Shown here: in pieces, positions 10,024 through 19,140 of the stretch | How positions within the stretch are numbered: the stretch's first letter is position 1 | How the letters are laid out: every line of letters begins with the position of its first letter | DNA from: G963422745 sp965214285 | GTDB taxonomy: Bacteria; Actinomycetota; Acidimicrobiia; Acidimicrobiales; Aldehydirespiratoraceae | Direction of reading: 5' to 3' | NCBI GenBank assembly: GCA_965214285.1 | Contig: OZ243946.1 | Coordinates: 1,364,001 to 1,428,000, forward strand | DNA length: 64,000 nt | Made by a program: the position numbers and the translations under genes | The notes under the pieces: model-generated | What the model was told of the DNA's origin: nothing | What the model saw: the letters and a program-made list of their open reading frames with translations, nothing else | The model's database searches: none

Positions 10024-10983
10024 ATGCAGATTCTCCAGGACCGCACCGACAGACTGCCCCAGACCATCGAGGTCGCCTCCACCATCGGCGTGTTCGACGG
10101 CGTCCATCTCGGGCACCAGGAGATCCTCTCCACCGTGCGCCAGGTGGCCGAGCGCCTCGGCGTGGAGTCGGCGGTGGTCACCTTCGACGGCCACCCCGCC
10201 CATGTGGTGCGCCCCGAGAGCGCGCCGCTGCTGCTCACCAGCCTGGAGCAGAAGCTGGAGCTGATCGAGGCTCAGGGCATCGACTACGTCTACGTCATCA
10301 ACTTCGACGAGGAGCGCGCCGCCACCCGGCCCGAGGCGTTCGTCGGCCAGGTCTTCATCGACGCCCTGCACGCCAAGGCGATCGTCGTCGGCGAGGACTT
10401 CCACTTCGGCGCCGCACGCGCCGGCAACGTGGCCGCCCTGGCCCAGCTCGGCGAGATCTGGGACTTCGAGGTGCATGCCCTGGAGCTGATCCGCCACAGC
10501 GACGAGGCCCGCGAGCCGGTGTCGTCCACCAAGATCCGCCGGGCGCTCGCAGGTGGCGACGTGGCCCGCGCAGCGGAGATGCTGGGCCGCCCGCACGAGG
10601 TGCGCGGCGTGGTCGTGCCCGGCGACCGGCGAGGCCACCGCATCGGCTTCCCGACCGCCAACATCCCGGTGCCCAAGCACATGGCCTGGCCGGCGGACGC
10701 CGTGTATGCGGGCTGGTGCAGGCTCGCCGACGGCTCGACCCATCCGTGCGCCATCAACATCGGCCGCCGCCCCACCTTCCACGAGCACGCCGAGCACTCG
10801 CTGCTGGAGGTTCATCTGATCGACTACGACGGCGACCTCTACGGCCAGCAGCTCGCAGTGTCGTTCACGACCTTCCTGCGCAGCGAGCGCAAGTTCTGGG
10901 GGGTCGACGAGCTCGTCGCCCAGCTCAAGACCGACGTGGACGACGCCCGCACGCTGCTGACGGACGGCAAGGCCGCCCGCTGA
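10024..10983 (+). CDS. ribF: Bifunctional riboflavin kinase/FAD synthetase RibF
   Basis: RibF phosphorylates riboflavin to FMN and adenylates FMN to FAD. From ATG 10024 the protein has 319 residues. The N-terminal nucleotidyltransferase domain has GVFDGVHLGH (residues 22-31) and SSTKIRRAL near 167; the C-terminal kinase domain has GFPTAN (208-213) and LLEVHLIDYDGDLYG. A GTG at 9988 would add 12 residues but lies inside the likely promoter. The next gene is ribA, another flavin gene, only 18 bases downstream, so the two are probably co-transcribed. The rpsO gene that often follows ribF is absent. Confidence 0.95.
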   Translation: MQILQDRTDRLPQTIEVASTIGVFDGVHLGHQEILSTVRQVAERLGVESAVVTFDGHPAHVVRPESAPLLLTSLEQKLELIEAQGIDYVYVINFDEERAATRPEAFVGQVFIDALHAKAIVVGEDFHFGAARAGNVAALAQLGEIWDFEVHALELIRHSDEAREPVSSTKIRRALAGGDVARAAEMLGRPHEVRGVVVPGDRRGHRIGFPTANIPVPKHMAWPADAVYAGWCRLADGSTHPCAINIGRRPTFHEHAEHSLLEVHLIDYDGDLYGQQLAVSFTTFLRSERKFWGVDELVAQLKTDVDDARTLLTDGKAAR

Positions 10984-11001
10984 AGCGGACCGGCGACCGC
11001 C

Positions 11002-11850
11002 GTGCAACCCAAGCCGATGGCCGACACGACGGCTGAGCAGCAGGTGCCTGGCGTCACCGCGGCAGTGCCAGGCGAGCCGGCTGCGATTCGCAGCGCGGGC
11101 GGCGTCGTCCGCTTTGCCTCGGCTCGGGTGCCCACCCTCCACGGCGAGTTCACCGCCCACGCCTACCGCTCGCTGCGCGACGACACCGAGCACCTGGCCT
11201 ATGCGATGGGCGACGTCTCAGGCGGCGAGCCGCTGCTGGTGCGGGTCCACAGCGAGTGCCTCACCGGCGACATCCTGGGCTCGATCCGCTGCGACTGCGG
11301 GTCGCAGCTGCGGGCGGCGCTTCAGATGATCGCGGCGGAGGGCCGCGGCGTGCTGGTGTATCTGCGCGGCCAGGAGGGCCGGGGGATCGGCCTGGGCCAC
11401 AAGCTGCGCGCCTATGCGCTCCAAGACGACGGGCTCGACACCGTGGAGGCCAACGAGGCACAGGGCTTCCCGGCCGATGCGCGCTCCTATGCGGTCGGCG
11501 CGAGCATCCTGGCCGACCTCGGGGTCACCCGCATGCGCCTGATGACCAACAACCCGGCCAAGGTCGGCGAGCTGAACGGCCTGGGGCTTCAGATCAGCGA
11601 ACGGGTGCCGATCTGGACCGACGCCAATCCCGAGAACTCGCGTTACCTGGAGACCAAGCGCAGCCGCATGGGCCATCACGGCGCGCCAGAAACCACAGCC
11701 GCCGAAGCCGGCACAGCCGACCCCGCCGACACTGCCGACACTGCCACAGCCGACGAGGCCGATGGTCAAGCGGTGGATATGGCCGGCACCGCGGACGGCG
11801 CATCCGCGAACCCTGCCGCAGCCGCGCAGCCGGCCCCGAGACCGCTGTAG
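11002..11850 (+). CDS. ribA: GTP cyclohydrolase II (stand-alone RibA)
   Basis: GTP cyclohydrolase II opens GTP to the pyrimidine that starts riboflavin synthesis. The zinc site C-X10-C-X-C is present as C86, C97 and C99 (SECLTGDILGSIRCDCGSQL), followed by LRGQEGRGIGLGHKLRAYALQD. No RibB domain is fused, unlike common RibBA enzymes. The last 50 or so residues are an Ala/Thr/Asp low-complexity tail, and its 3' end overlaps the convergent metallophosphoesterase gene by 85 bases. GTG 11002 and ATG 11017 are both possible starts. Co-location with ribF supports the assignment. Confidence 0.93.
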   Translation: MQPKPMADTTAEQQVPGVTAAVPGEPAAIRSAGGVVRFASARVPTLHGEFTAHAYRSLRDDTEHLAYAMGDVSGGEPLLVRVHSECLTGDILGSIRCDCGSQLRAALQMIAAEGRGVLVYLRGQEGRGIGLGHKLRAYALQDDGLDTVEANEAQGFPADARSYAVGASILADLGVTRMRLMTNNPAKVGELNGLGLQISERVPIWTDANPENSRYLETKRSRMGHHGAPETTAAEAGTADPADTADTATADEADGQAVDMAGTADGASANPAAAAQPAPRPL

Positions 11851-12995
11851 TCGGTGGTCCAGCGGTGCAGCCGGCTGCGGTCGGCGAGCCGGCCGGGCGA
11901 CCAGCAGCCCCAGATGCCGGCGACCAAGGCGGCGGTGCAGTCGTTCCAGGCGATGCATGCGGGATCGGCCACTCGCCGCACCGTCTGGCGCACGCCGTCG
12001 GCATGTACTTCGTAGCCGGCCCACACCCCCGGGAAGTCCTTGGTGGAGGACACCTCGGTGATCAGAGCGCTGCCGTGGCTGCGGATGCGGTTGCGATGGG
12101 TGTGCCCTGAGCTGACCAGCAGGTCCGGATTGACCTCGACCAGGCGATCCAGCAGCGGCGCCCCTTCGGTGCGCTGCACGCCCAGCGGCAGGAACCAGGG
12201 GAGCATCCGGTCCTGGAAGTGATGATGCGTGAACAACAGGGCCGGCCGGCCGGTGTCGAGCGCGCTGCACAGCTCGTCGAGGCAAGGCGCCAGGCGGCCC
12301 CAGTTGCGGCCCGGCACCGTTGAGTCCGCCGTCACGACGCGGATCCCGTGGCAGTCGCGCCAGCTCACCCGATCCTCGAACAGGCCGCGGCGGCGCAGCT
12401 CGGCGACACCGTCGAGCGCCCCGGGGCGGCCGACCATGTCGTGGTTGCCGGGCAGTGCCATCACCTCGATGCCGGTGCCGTCGAGCAGCTCGTCGAACAT
12501 CTCCCACTGGCCGGGCTCGCCCGAGTCGGTGATGTCGCCCTTGACGACCAGCAGATCGGCGCCCCAGGCGACTGCCTCGGCCACGGCCGCCTTGGCGCAC
12601 TGCAAGGGGATCGGGTCCTGCGCCAGCGGGCTGTGCGGGTGGCGGATGCGGCCACCGACGCCGGCCCCGAAGCCGGTCTCGCCGAGGTGCAGGTCGCTGA
12701 TCGTGGCGATCCGCAGGATCGGCTCGCCGGCGAGTGCGTCCTGGGTGCGCAGGCCGAGACGCCCGATGCTGCGCCGGTCGCAGGTCAGCTCGATCGAGTA
12801 CTCGCTGTCGGGCCGCAGACCTGTGATCTGCGCGGCGCCCGGCCTGCCGCCGCGGCCGAGCAGCCAGGGCCGGCCGTCGACGACCGCCTCGATGCGGCCC
12901 TCGGGAATGCGCCTCCAGGTGAGCTGCGCCGCGGTGTCGGTGACCGCGAAGACCTCCAGAGCCGGCCGTCGGGTCAGCGGCAGGGTGCGGGCCAC
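11766..12995 (-). CDS. Calcineurin-like metallophosphoesterase with N-terminal beta domain
   Basis: A 409-residue predicted phosphoesterase. Residues 1-90 resemble a fibronectin III-like beta domain (AAQLTWRRIPEG; ITGLRPDSEYSIEL). The catalytic domain carries the dimetal motifs DLHLGETG (D101, H103), GDITDSG (D154), GNHD (N184, H185), FTHHHF and SGHTHRN. The substrate is unknown; related proteins act on cyclic nucleotides, lipids or nucleotides. There is no signal peptide. The GTG start is two bases after the stop of the upstream M1 aminopeptidase gene, so the two form an operon. Its C-terminal 28 codons overlap ribA on the other strand, so the true C-terminus of either protein could be shorter. 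Confidence 0.85.
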   Translation of the reverse strand: MARTLPLTRRPALEVFAVTDTAAQLTWRRIPEGRIEAVVDGRPWLLGRGGRPGAAQITGLRPDSEYSIELTCDRRSIGRLGLRTQDALAGEPILRIATISDLHLGETGFGAGVGGRIRHPHSPLAQDPIPLQCAKAAVAEAVAWGADLLVVKGDITDSGEPGQWEMFDELLDGTGIEVMALPGNHDMVGRPGALDGVAELRRRGLFEDRVSWRDCHGIRVVTADSTVPGRNWGRLAPCLDELCSALDTGRPALLFTHHHFQDRMLPWFLPLGVQRTEGAPLLDRLVEVNPDLLVSSGHTHRNRIRSHGSALITEVSSTKDFPGVWAGYEVHADGVRQTVRRVADPACIAWNDCTAALVAGIWGCWSPGRLADRSRLHRWTTDYSGLGAGCAAAAGFADAPSAVPAISTA

Positions 12996-12997
12996 GC

Positions 12998-15658
12998 TCA
13001 GCTCCCCGGCACGCTGTCGCTGTCGGCGGGCTCAGATGCCGAGCCGCCGCCGGTCAGCCAGGCGGAATAGCGCGCGAACTCGCGGTCGCGCAGCGCCGCG
13101 TTGACCCGCTGCCGCTCGAGGACCTGCGCAGTCCGCAGACCGGCCTGGGCGAGCGGGTGCTCGGCCAGGAAACGGCTCACCCGCTCGCAGTCCTCTGCGC
13201 TGTCGAGGGCGACTACGCCCTCCAGCATCCTGGGGATCGAGTTGGACGGGAAGCGCTCGTTGAGGTCGTCCCAGCGGTTCTCGACGAAATCCCACACCCG
13301 GCGCCCGACGCTGCGGTTGCCCAGCGCCATGGCCAGCACATAGGGGGCGTCCTGGGTTCTCACTGTGCCGTCGGCGATGTCGGCCAGCAGGCGCTCGACG
13401 AGCTCGACGCTGCTCACCCCGGCCATTGCCCGCAGATGGCGCTGCTCGGCAACCGGGTCGGCCGGGTGCAGCCAGCGGTCGCGCAGCAGCTCGAATCCCT
13501 CGGCGTCCGCGTGGCGGGCGAACACGGCGAGGTCCGCCGCAGCCAGCGAAGGCTCGGCCGGCGCTGCCCCGCTCGCCGGGTCGGCCGAGGCGGCGGCCGC
13601 GGCCTCGAAACGGGCGGCGCAGGCTGCAATGGTTTGCGGGTCATCGGCCAGAGCGCCGAGCAGGCGCACCAGCACGGCCCGCAGCTCCAGGGTGCGGTCG
13701 TCGTCGTCGTCCGACGGCTCGGCACCGATCCGGTCCAGCGCCGGGCCGCACATCGCCGCCACCCTGGCTTGCAGGGCCGCAGCCGCGGCCTCGTGAGGCG
13801 CGACCAGGCGCATCAGCTCGCCGAGCGCCGCGGCGATCGCCTGCCACACGTTCAGGTCGTCTCCGGCGGCGCCAGAGCCGTTCGCCGCCGGCCGGCTGGC
13901 GACGCCTTCGATCAGGCTCGTGAACTCGGCCGCGCTGCGCCGCCCGCTCAGCGTCAGCGCCCACTCGTCGTCCACCAGGCTGTGCAGCCCCGCAGCGTCG
14001 AGGCCGGCGAAGCCGTCCCGCCGACCGCCGTCGCCATGCATCAGCGAGCGGAAGAATCCGAAGCCCCCTTCGTTCAGCGACCGCACGGCCCCGCTCGCCC
14101 CGGTCAGATGCACGGCCCGCTGATCCAGCAGCAGCCGCTGCACGCTGCCGTCGTCGCCTGCAATCGCCAGCGGCACCGACCACAGCCGGGCCGTGTCCAT
14201 ATCGGCCGGAGGGGCCGGGTCGAGGGTGAAGCGGCTCTGGCGCAGGCGCAGCCCGTGCGGGGTCGGCTCGGCTTCCACCAGCGGATGGCCGCCGACGAGG
14301 ATCCAGTCGTCCATCATGGCGCGCACCGGCCGGCCGGTCGTTGACTCCAGGGCGTCCCAGAGGTCGCTGGTGGCGGTGTTGGAGTACTGATGGCTGCGCA
14401 GGTAATGGCGCACCCCGTCGCGGAACGCCTCGGCGCCGAGATGGCGCTCCAGCATCTTCACCACCGCCGCGCCCTTCTCATACGTCAGCAGGTCGTACAT
14501 CGCCTCGGCATCGGCGGGGAAGAGAACCGGGTACTCGATGGGCCGGGTGGCCGCCAGGGCGTCGACGCTCATGGCCTCGCTGCGCGCCCGTGCGAACGTC
14601 TCCCAGGCCCGCCACTGCGGCTTGTAGGCGTCGGTGCAGCTGATCTCCATGAAGGTGGCGAACGCCTCGTTGAGCCAGATGCCCTCCCACCATTTCATGG
14701 TCACCAGGTCACCGAACCACATGTGGGCCAGCTCGTGGTTGATCACGTCGGTCACCCGCTGCAGCTCGGCCCGGCTGGCGGTCGCGGGGTCCACCAGCAG
14801 CAGGGTCTCCCGGAAGGTCACGCAGCCGAGGTTCTCCATCGCCCCGAAGGCGAAGTCGGGCACCGCTATCAGGTCGACCTTGTCGCTGGGGTAGGCGATG
14901 TCGTAGTACTCGGCCAGCCAGTGCAGGGCGAAACGGGCGGTCTGGCGCGCATAGCCGGCGAGCCGCCCCTGGCCGGGGCGATGGATCACCCGGATCGGCA
15001 CCCCGTCGATCACGGTCGGCTCGCTGGCTTCGAGGCGACCCACCACGAAAGCCACCAGATACGTCGACATCGGCATCGTCGGGGCGAAGCTCGTGCGGCG
15101 CCTGCCGTCGTCGAGGATCTCGGCGGTGATCTCGGCCGTGTTGGAGACCGCCAGCAGGTCCGGGTCGCATATGAGGGCGGTCTCGAAGACGGCCTTGAAG
15201 GCCGGCTCGTCCCAGCACGGGAAGGCCCGTCTGGCGTCGGTGGACTGGAACTGGGTGGTGGCGATGACGTGCTCGCTGCCGTCGTCGTCGGCGTAGACAG
15301 AGCGGTAGAAGCCGCAGAGCCGGTCGTTGAGCACGCCGGCGAAGCTCAGGCGAAGCTCGGCGGTCCCGGCCGCAAAACCCCCGGGGGCGCTCAGGTGCAG
15401 GCGCTCGCGCTCGTCGTCGATGCGATGGTCGAGCCGGCGGGTCGAGCCGTATGCGCCCGCCCGGCCCTCTTGGCGGATCTCGGCGCTGCGTATCTCCAGC
15501 TCTGCGGCGTTGCAGACGATCTCGTCGGTGCGCTCGGCGATGCGGACGCGGATCGAGACCGAGCCGTCGAACGAGGCCCGTTCGATGTCGGGGGCCATCT
15601 CGATCCGGTAGCGCTCGGGGACGACGTGGACGGGCAGTCTGTGGTCTGCGGCGGTCAT
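12998..15658 (-). CDS. pepN: M1 family zinc aminopeptidase (aminopeptidase N type)
   Basis: A zinc exopeptidase that removes N-terminal residues from peptides. From ATG 15658 it has 886 residues. GAMEN is at 272-276, HELAH at 308-312 and the third zinc ligand is Glu331 in LNEAFATF. The N-terminal beta saddle and the long C-terminal ERAP1-like helical domain are present. The frame stays open to a TTG at 15823, which would add 55 residues including an Arg-rich stretch, a hydrophobic run and an AxA-like site, so a secreted or anchored form is possible. The shorter start has an ATG with an upstream GGAAG and does not overlap the divergent kinase gene, so it is preferred. Confidence 0.9.
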   Translation of the reverse strand: MTAADHRLPVHVVPERYRIEMAPDIERASFDGSVSIRVRIAERTDEIVCNAAELEIRSAEIRQEGRAGAYGSTRRLDHRIDDERERLHLSAPGGFAAGTAELRLSFAGVLNDRLCGFYRSVYADDDGSEHVIATTQFQSTDARRAFPCWDEPAFKAVFETALICDPDLLAVSNTAEITAEILDDGRRRTSFAPTMPMSTYLVAFVVGRLEASEPTVIDGVPIRVIHRPGQGRLAGYARQTARFALHWLAEYYDIAYPSDKVDLIAVPDFAFGAMENLGCVTFRETLLLVDPATASRAELQRVTDVINHELAHMWFGDLVTMKWWEGIWLNEAFATFMEISCTDAYKPQWRAWETFARARSEAMSVDALAATRPIEYPVLFPADAEAMYDLLTYEKGAAVVKMLERHLGAEAFRDGVRHYLRSHQYSNTATSDLWDALESTTGRPVRAMMDDWILVGGHPLVEAEPTPHGLRLRQSRFTLDPAPPADMDTARLWSVPLAIAGDDGSVQRLLLDQRAVHLTGASGAVRSLNEGGFGFFRSLMHGDGGRRDGFAGLDAAGLHSLVDDEWALTLSGRRSAAEFTSLIEGVASRPAANGSGAAGDDLNVWQAIAAALGELMRLVAPHEAAAAALQARVAAMCGPALDRIGAEPSDDDDDRTLELRAVLVRLLGALADDPQTIAACAARFEAAAAASADPASGAAPAEPSLAAADLAVFARHADAEGFELLRDRWLHPADPVAEQRHLRAMAGVSSVELVERLLADIADGTVRTQDAPYVLAMALGNRSVGRRVWDFVENRWDDLNERFPSNSIPRMLEGVVALDSAEDCERVSRFLAEHPLAQAGLRTAQVLERQRVNAALRDREFARYSAWLTGGGSASEPADSDSVPGS

Positions 15659-15760
15659 CGGCGTGCGGGCTTCCACGGTCGGGGTTCTGAGGGCAAGAGC
15701 CAACGATACGGCCACAAGCCCGACGGCGACGGCAATGCGTCCGCTGCGACCCCGCACGGC

Positions 15761-15766
15761 TAGGGT
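15761..15766 (+). promoter_or_regulatory. -10-like TAGGGT for the sugar/nucleoside kinase
   Basis: TAGGGT lies 35 bases before the TTG start of the kinase, in the divergent gap next to pepN. GGAG at 15790-15793 is a plausible Shine-Dalgarno with eight bases to the start codon. Confidence 0.4.
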
Positions 15767-15801
15767 GCGGCGGTCCGCTGATCTCGCCCGGAGCCGGCCC
15801 T

Positions 15802-16791
15802 TTGTCGTCGAGCCTGTCGTCAAGCCCAGATGTCGTCGGCGTGGGCAATGCGATCGTCGACGTGATGGCCAACGTCGAGGAGTCCTTCATCGCCGAGCAC
15901 GGCCTGCTCAAGGGGGCGATGACCCTGATCGACGCCGAGCGGGCCGCCTCGCTGTATGCGGCCATGCCTCCGATAAGCGCCACCAGCGGCGGCTCGGCCG
16001 CCAACACCATGGCCGGGGTCGCAGGCCTCGGCGGCCAGGCGGCTTTTCTGGGCAAGGTGCGAGACGACCAGCTCGGCGAGGTGTTCGCCCACGACCTGCG
16101 GGCAGCGGGCGTGGCCTTCGACGTGCCTCTCGCCCGCAGCGGGCCGCCGACCGCCCGCTCGCTGATCCAGGTCACCCCCGACGCCGAGCGCACCATGAAC
16201 ACCTTCCTGGGCATCTCGGCGGTGCTTGCGCCCGACGACATCATCGTCGACACGGTGGCCTCGGCGGCGATCACCTACTGCGAGGGCTACCTCTACGACA
16301 CCGAGATCGCCAAGTCCGCCATCCGCTTCGCCATGGACGTGGCCTCCGATGCGGGCCGGGTCGTGTCGATCACGCTGTCGGACCCGTACTGCGTCCAGCG
16401 CCACCGCCACGAGTGGCTCGACCTGCTGGCCGACAAGGTGGACCTGGTGTTCGCCAACGAGGCCGAGCTGGCGGCGCTGTTCCTCAGCGAGGACTTCGAC
16501 GACGGGCTTGGCCGCATGGCCGACCTGGTGCCGCTGGCGGCGATCACCCGCTCGGAGCGGGGCTCGGTGATCGTCTCGGGCGAGCTGCGGATCGCGGTGC
16601 CCGCAGTCGAGGTGCCGAGGGTGGTCGACGCCACCGGGGCTGGCGACCTCTACGCGGCGGGCTTCCTGTTCGGCCGGGCGCGGGGCATGGCGTTGCAGCG
16701 CTGCGCGGAGCTGGGCTCGATCGCCGCGGCCGAGGTCATCTCGCATCTCGGGGCGCGGCCTCAGACCAGCCTGGCCGCGCTGATCGCCTAG
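15802..16791 (+). CDS. PfkB-family carbohydrate/nucleoside kinase (adenosine kinase-like)
   Basis: A 329-residue ribokinase-superfamily enzyme. The N-terminal substrate motif is GGSAANTMAGVAGLGG (from residue 63) and the C-terminal signature is VVDATGAGDLYAAGFL with catalytic Asp282. The family transfers ATP phosphate to a sugar or nucleoside hydroxyl. The start VVGVGNAIVDVMANVEESFI and the overall pattern most resemble bacterial adenosine kinase-like proteins, but the substrate cannot be fixed from sequence. The start is TTG 15802, behind a GGAG Shine-Dalgarno; no ATG or GTG fits before the first domain strand. Confidence 0.87.
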   Translation: MSSSLSSSPDVVGVGNAIVDVMANVEESFIAEHGLLKGAMTLIDAERAASLYAAMPPISATSGGSAANTMAGVAGLGGQAAFLGKVRDDQLGEVFAHDLRAAGVAFDVPLARSGPPTARSLIQVTPDAERTMNTFLGISAVLAPDDIIVDTVASAAITYCEGYLYDTEIAKSAIRFAMDVASDAGRVVSITLSDPYCVQRHRHEWLDLLADKVDLVFANEAELAALFLSEDFDDGLGRMADLVPLAAITRSERGSVIVSGELRIAVPAVEVPRVVDATGAGDLYAAGFLFGRARGMALQRCAELGSIAAAEVISHLGARPQTSLAALIA

Positions 16792-16885
16792 CCGTCCCCG
16801 CAGGTCCCCCGGCCCGGGTCGTCTCGCTCGGCTGGCTCGTGCCGGCTCGCTCAGAGGCCCGGCTCGCCCGGCCCGTCTGGCGCGC

Positions 16886-17458
16886 TCAGAGGGCCAGGTC
16901 GCCGACTGTCACCAGCGTCGAGGCGATCCAGCCGCCCAGGGCGCCGAAGTGCCGGTCGAGCGTGCCGCCGTCGTCCAGCCCTTCCTCGCTGAGGTCGTAT
17001 CCGCCCTCGTAGACGACCTCCACGGCGTACTCGACCTTCGCCAGATCGTCCGTGAAGATCGACTCCAGGGTCGGCCCGCTGCGGGTCAGCGGCTCGGCGC
17101 CGACCGGCGGCGAGGCGTGGGGCAGGGCGGCCACGATCTTGGCGGGGTCCGCAGCGGCCGCGAGCTGCGAGCGGCGGAACACGATCTCGATCTCGATGCG
17201 CGGCGGCTCGGGCAAGTGATCGTCCACGTACCAGCTCCGGTAGGCCGACTGCGACCAGGTGGGCCACATGCAGGTGATCTCGGCCTGGACCCTGGGCGGC
17301 AGACCCTCGCCGGGCAGGCCGTAGGAGGTCTGCCAGCTCAGATCGCCGAGCAGCACGTCGCTCTGGAAGCGCTCCTCGACGGCCTGGCGCTCCAGGCGGG
17401 CTGTCTCGAAGGCGTCGCGCAGCGCTCCGATGGCGTCCGTGAAGACGTGGTCGAGCAC
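16886..17458 (-). CDS. Hypothetical protein, second gene of the DM13 operon
   Basis: A 190-residue protein that I do not recognise. It has no signal peptide or membrane helix. Visible features are a charged N-terminal helix (LRDAFETARLERQAVEERF), a Trp-rich region (MWPTWSQSAYRSWYVDD), an alternating strand segment (PRIEIEIVFRRSQL) and an acidic C-terminal part ending in a hydrophobic stretch. The GTG start lies nine bases after the stop of the DM13 gene, so co-transcription is likely. Codon use matches its neighbours and the opposite-strand frames look like shadows. Confidence 0.65.
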   Translation of the reverse strand: MLDHVFTDAIGALRDAFETARLERQAVEERFQSDVLLGDLSWQTSYGLPGEGLPPRVQAEITCMWPTWSQSAYRSWYVDDHLPEPPRIEIEIVFRRSQLAAAADPAKIVAALPHASPPVGAEPLTRSGPTLESIFTDDLAKVEYAVEVVYEGGYDLSEEGLDDGGTLDRHFGALGGWIASTLVTVGDLAL

Positions 17459-17467
17459 CCGCCGGCC

Positions 17468-18091
17468 TCAGGCGAGCGGCGCCACGCCGAAGGCCACCCC
17501 GAAGCGCACGCACCAGACGACCACGGTCGAGTGGTGGGCCAGGTCCACGTCTGCGGGGATCTCGTAGTTCTGGGGGCCGACGTTGCCCTTGAGGTCGCCG
17601 AGATCCACGAAGTCGTCGTCGAATTCCGATGCCGGGGCATCCGGCGGCGCGGCAGACAGGTACACGTTGAGGTCGGGCCCGTTGTCGGTGGCGAAGTCCT
17701 CGAAGCGCAGGAAGCGCTGCGCGCTGCCGTCGTTGAGCACCAGTGCGGTGCCTTCGGCGGGATGGCTCCTGGGGGCGAAGCTGCCCGAGGCGATGGTGAC
17801 GATCTCGGGCATGTCCTCTGGCATCGGGTCGTCCACCGTCACCTCCATCGGGGTGCCCTCGTCTTGCATCGCGGCGTTCATCTCCTCGACGAGCTCGGGG
17901 CTCTGGGCGTCGCTGGGCAGCCCCGACGGCCCCGCGCCCGATGCGAACACCGGCACGCTCTCGTCGACGGCTTCGTCGAAGAACAGCGTGTGGAAGCCGA
18001 ACCAGCCCACCGCCACCCAGACGATCCCCGCCACAGCGATCACGCCGATGCCCGCGGCGATCCCGGGATGGCGCTTGATCCTGTCGATCAT
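17468..18091 (-). CDS. Membrane-anchored DM13-domain protein
   Basis: A 207-residue protein with one N-terminal membrane segment (residues about 12-32) and an acidic linker. The C-terminal DM13 domain is clear from IASGSFAPRSHPAEGTALVL, FLRFEDFATDNGPDLNVYLS, GDLKGNVGPQNYEIPADVDL and VVVWCVRFGVAFGVAPL. DM13 domains have been proposed to act in extracytoplasmic electron transfer through a conserved cysteine, here in VVWCVRF; the role in this bacterium is unknown. A TAGCCT -10-like hexamer lies at 18158-18153 on the same strand. The hypothetical gene at 16886-17458 follows closely. Confidence 0.85.
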   Translation of the reverse strand: MIDRIKRHPGIAAGIGVIAVAGIVWVAVGWFGFHTLFFDEAVDESVPVFASGAGPSGLPSDAQSPELVEEMNAAMQDEGTPMEVTVDDPMPEDMPEIVTIASGSFAPRSHPAEGTALVLNDGSAQRFLRFEDFATDNGPDLNVYLSAAPPDAPASEFDDDFVDLGDLKGNVGPQNYEIPADVDLAHHSTVVVWCVRFGVAFGVAPLA

Positions 18092-18174
18092 CGCTGACTC
18101 AACCTCGCTGTCGTGGCTCGCTGTCGGGCTTGCTGAAGACCCGGCTCAGAGCAGGCTACCTGCGTCCAGCGGGG

Positions 18175-19140
18175 TCAGTAGCCGAGATTCACGTCCACTT
18201 TGCCGATCAGCTCCTCGCCCGCGATCCAGCGGCGCACGTTCTCGCCGACCCGAGCAGCGATCAGGGGCAGGCCCATCTCGGGGGTGTTGGCGATGTGGGG
18301 CGTGATCAGGCAGTTGTCGAGCCCCCACAGCGGATGGCCGTCGGGCAGCGGCTCGGGATCGGTGACATCGAGCACGGCGCCTGCGATCCCGCCGCTGCGC
18401 AGGGCATCTGTGAGGTCGTCGGTGACCACGTGGCCGCCCCGCCCGGCGTTGACGAGCCAGGCGTCGGCCGGCATCGCCTTCAGGAACTCGGCGTCGACGA
18501 TGCCTGCGGTCTCCGGGGTCAAGGCCAGCGCCACGATCACCGCATCCGCGCCGGAGATCGCAGCACCGATGCGGTCCGGTCCGAGCACCTCGGCTGCGCC
18601 TGGCATCGGCGCCGGGTGGCGGCGCACCACGGTGATCTCGCAGCCCCACGGCGCCAGCAGCTCCAGCAGCGATTCGGTGATGCCGCCGCCGCCGAGCACC
18701 GTGAGGCGAGCGCCCAGCAGGTTGCGCCCCGTCTGGGCGGGCCAGCTCGTGGCCCGCACGAAGGTCCCGATGTCACGAAAGCCGCTCAGCAGGGCGGTGA
18801 TGATCCACTCGGCCACCGGCGGGGCGTAGACGCCCTTTCCGCAGGTCCAGATGTGCTCGCTGTCGAGATGAGCGACGAAGTTCTCGATCCCGGCATAGGG
18901 CAGCTGGACCCAGCGGATCCCGGGGCCGCTTGCGAGCAGATCGGCGAAGGCGTGGTCTGCTGCCGGGTCCGCGAACACCAGGGCCGTGGCGTTGCCGATC
19001 TCCGAGACAGTGCCGCCCGCGGCCTGCACCGCGGCGCACATGGCGCGGTGCATGGCCGGGCGGCTGCGCGGCTCGACGGCGATCAGGTGCCGGCCGTCGC
19101 TCATCAGCCGGCCGTCGTCCATCAGCCGGCCGTCGTCCAT
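18175..19140 (-). CDS. D-isomer-specific 2-hydroxyacid dehydrogenase
   Basis: An NAD(P)-dependent reductase of 2-keto acids, 321 residues from ATG 19140. The Rossmann fold motif is LTVLGGGGITESLLELL (from 146). Catalytic residues are Arg234 (NAGRGG), Glu263 (DVTDPEPLPDGHPLW) and His282 (ITPHIANTP). The short catalytic-domain N-terminus resembles the glyoxylate/phosphoglycerate dehydrogenase branch; the substrate is not determined. ATG 19140 overlaps the upp stop (ATGA), but two further ATGs (19122, 19104) occur in phase because the first 18 bases are repeated three times, so the N-terminus is uncertain by up to 12 residues. Confidence 0.9.
   Translation of the reverse strand: MDDGRLMDDGRLMSDGRHLIAVEPRSRPAMHRAMCAAVQAAGGTVSEIGNATALVFADPAADHAFADLLASGPGIRWVQLPYAGIENFVAHLDSEHIWTCGKGVYAPPVAEWIITALLSGFRDIGTFVRATSWPAQTGRNLLGARLTVLGGGGITESLLELLAPWGCEITVVRRHPAPMPGAAEVLGPDRIGAAISGADAVIVALALTPETAGIVDAEFLKAMPADAWLVNAGRGGHVVTDDLTDALRSGGIAGAVLDVTDPEPLPDGHPLWGLDNCLITPHIANTPEMGLPLIAARVGENVRRWIAGEELIGKVDVNLGY
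19087..19140 (-). repeat. Three 18-bp tandem repeats each carrying an in-frame ATG
   Basis: Three consecutive copies of an 18-base unit encode MDDGRL, MDDGRL and MSDGRH at the start of the hydroxyacid dehydrogenase gene. Each copy begins with ATG in the same frame, so unit loss or gain would move the start without breaking the gene. Confidence 0.85.

Noticed and set aside
14390..15763. A 457-codon plus-strand frame opposite the M1 aminopeptidase
   Set aside because: It mirrors the aminopeptidase coding sequence and has no family motif or start signals.
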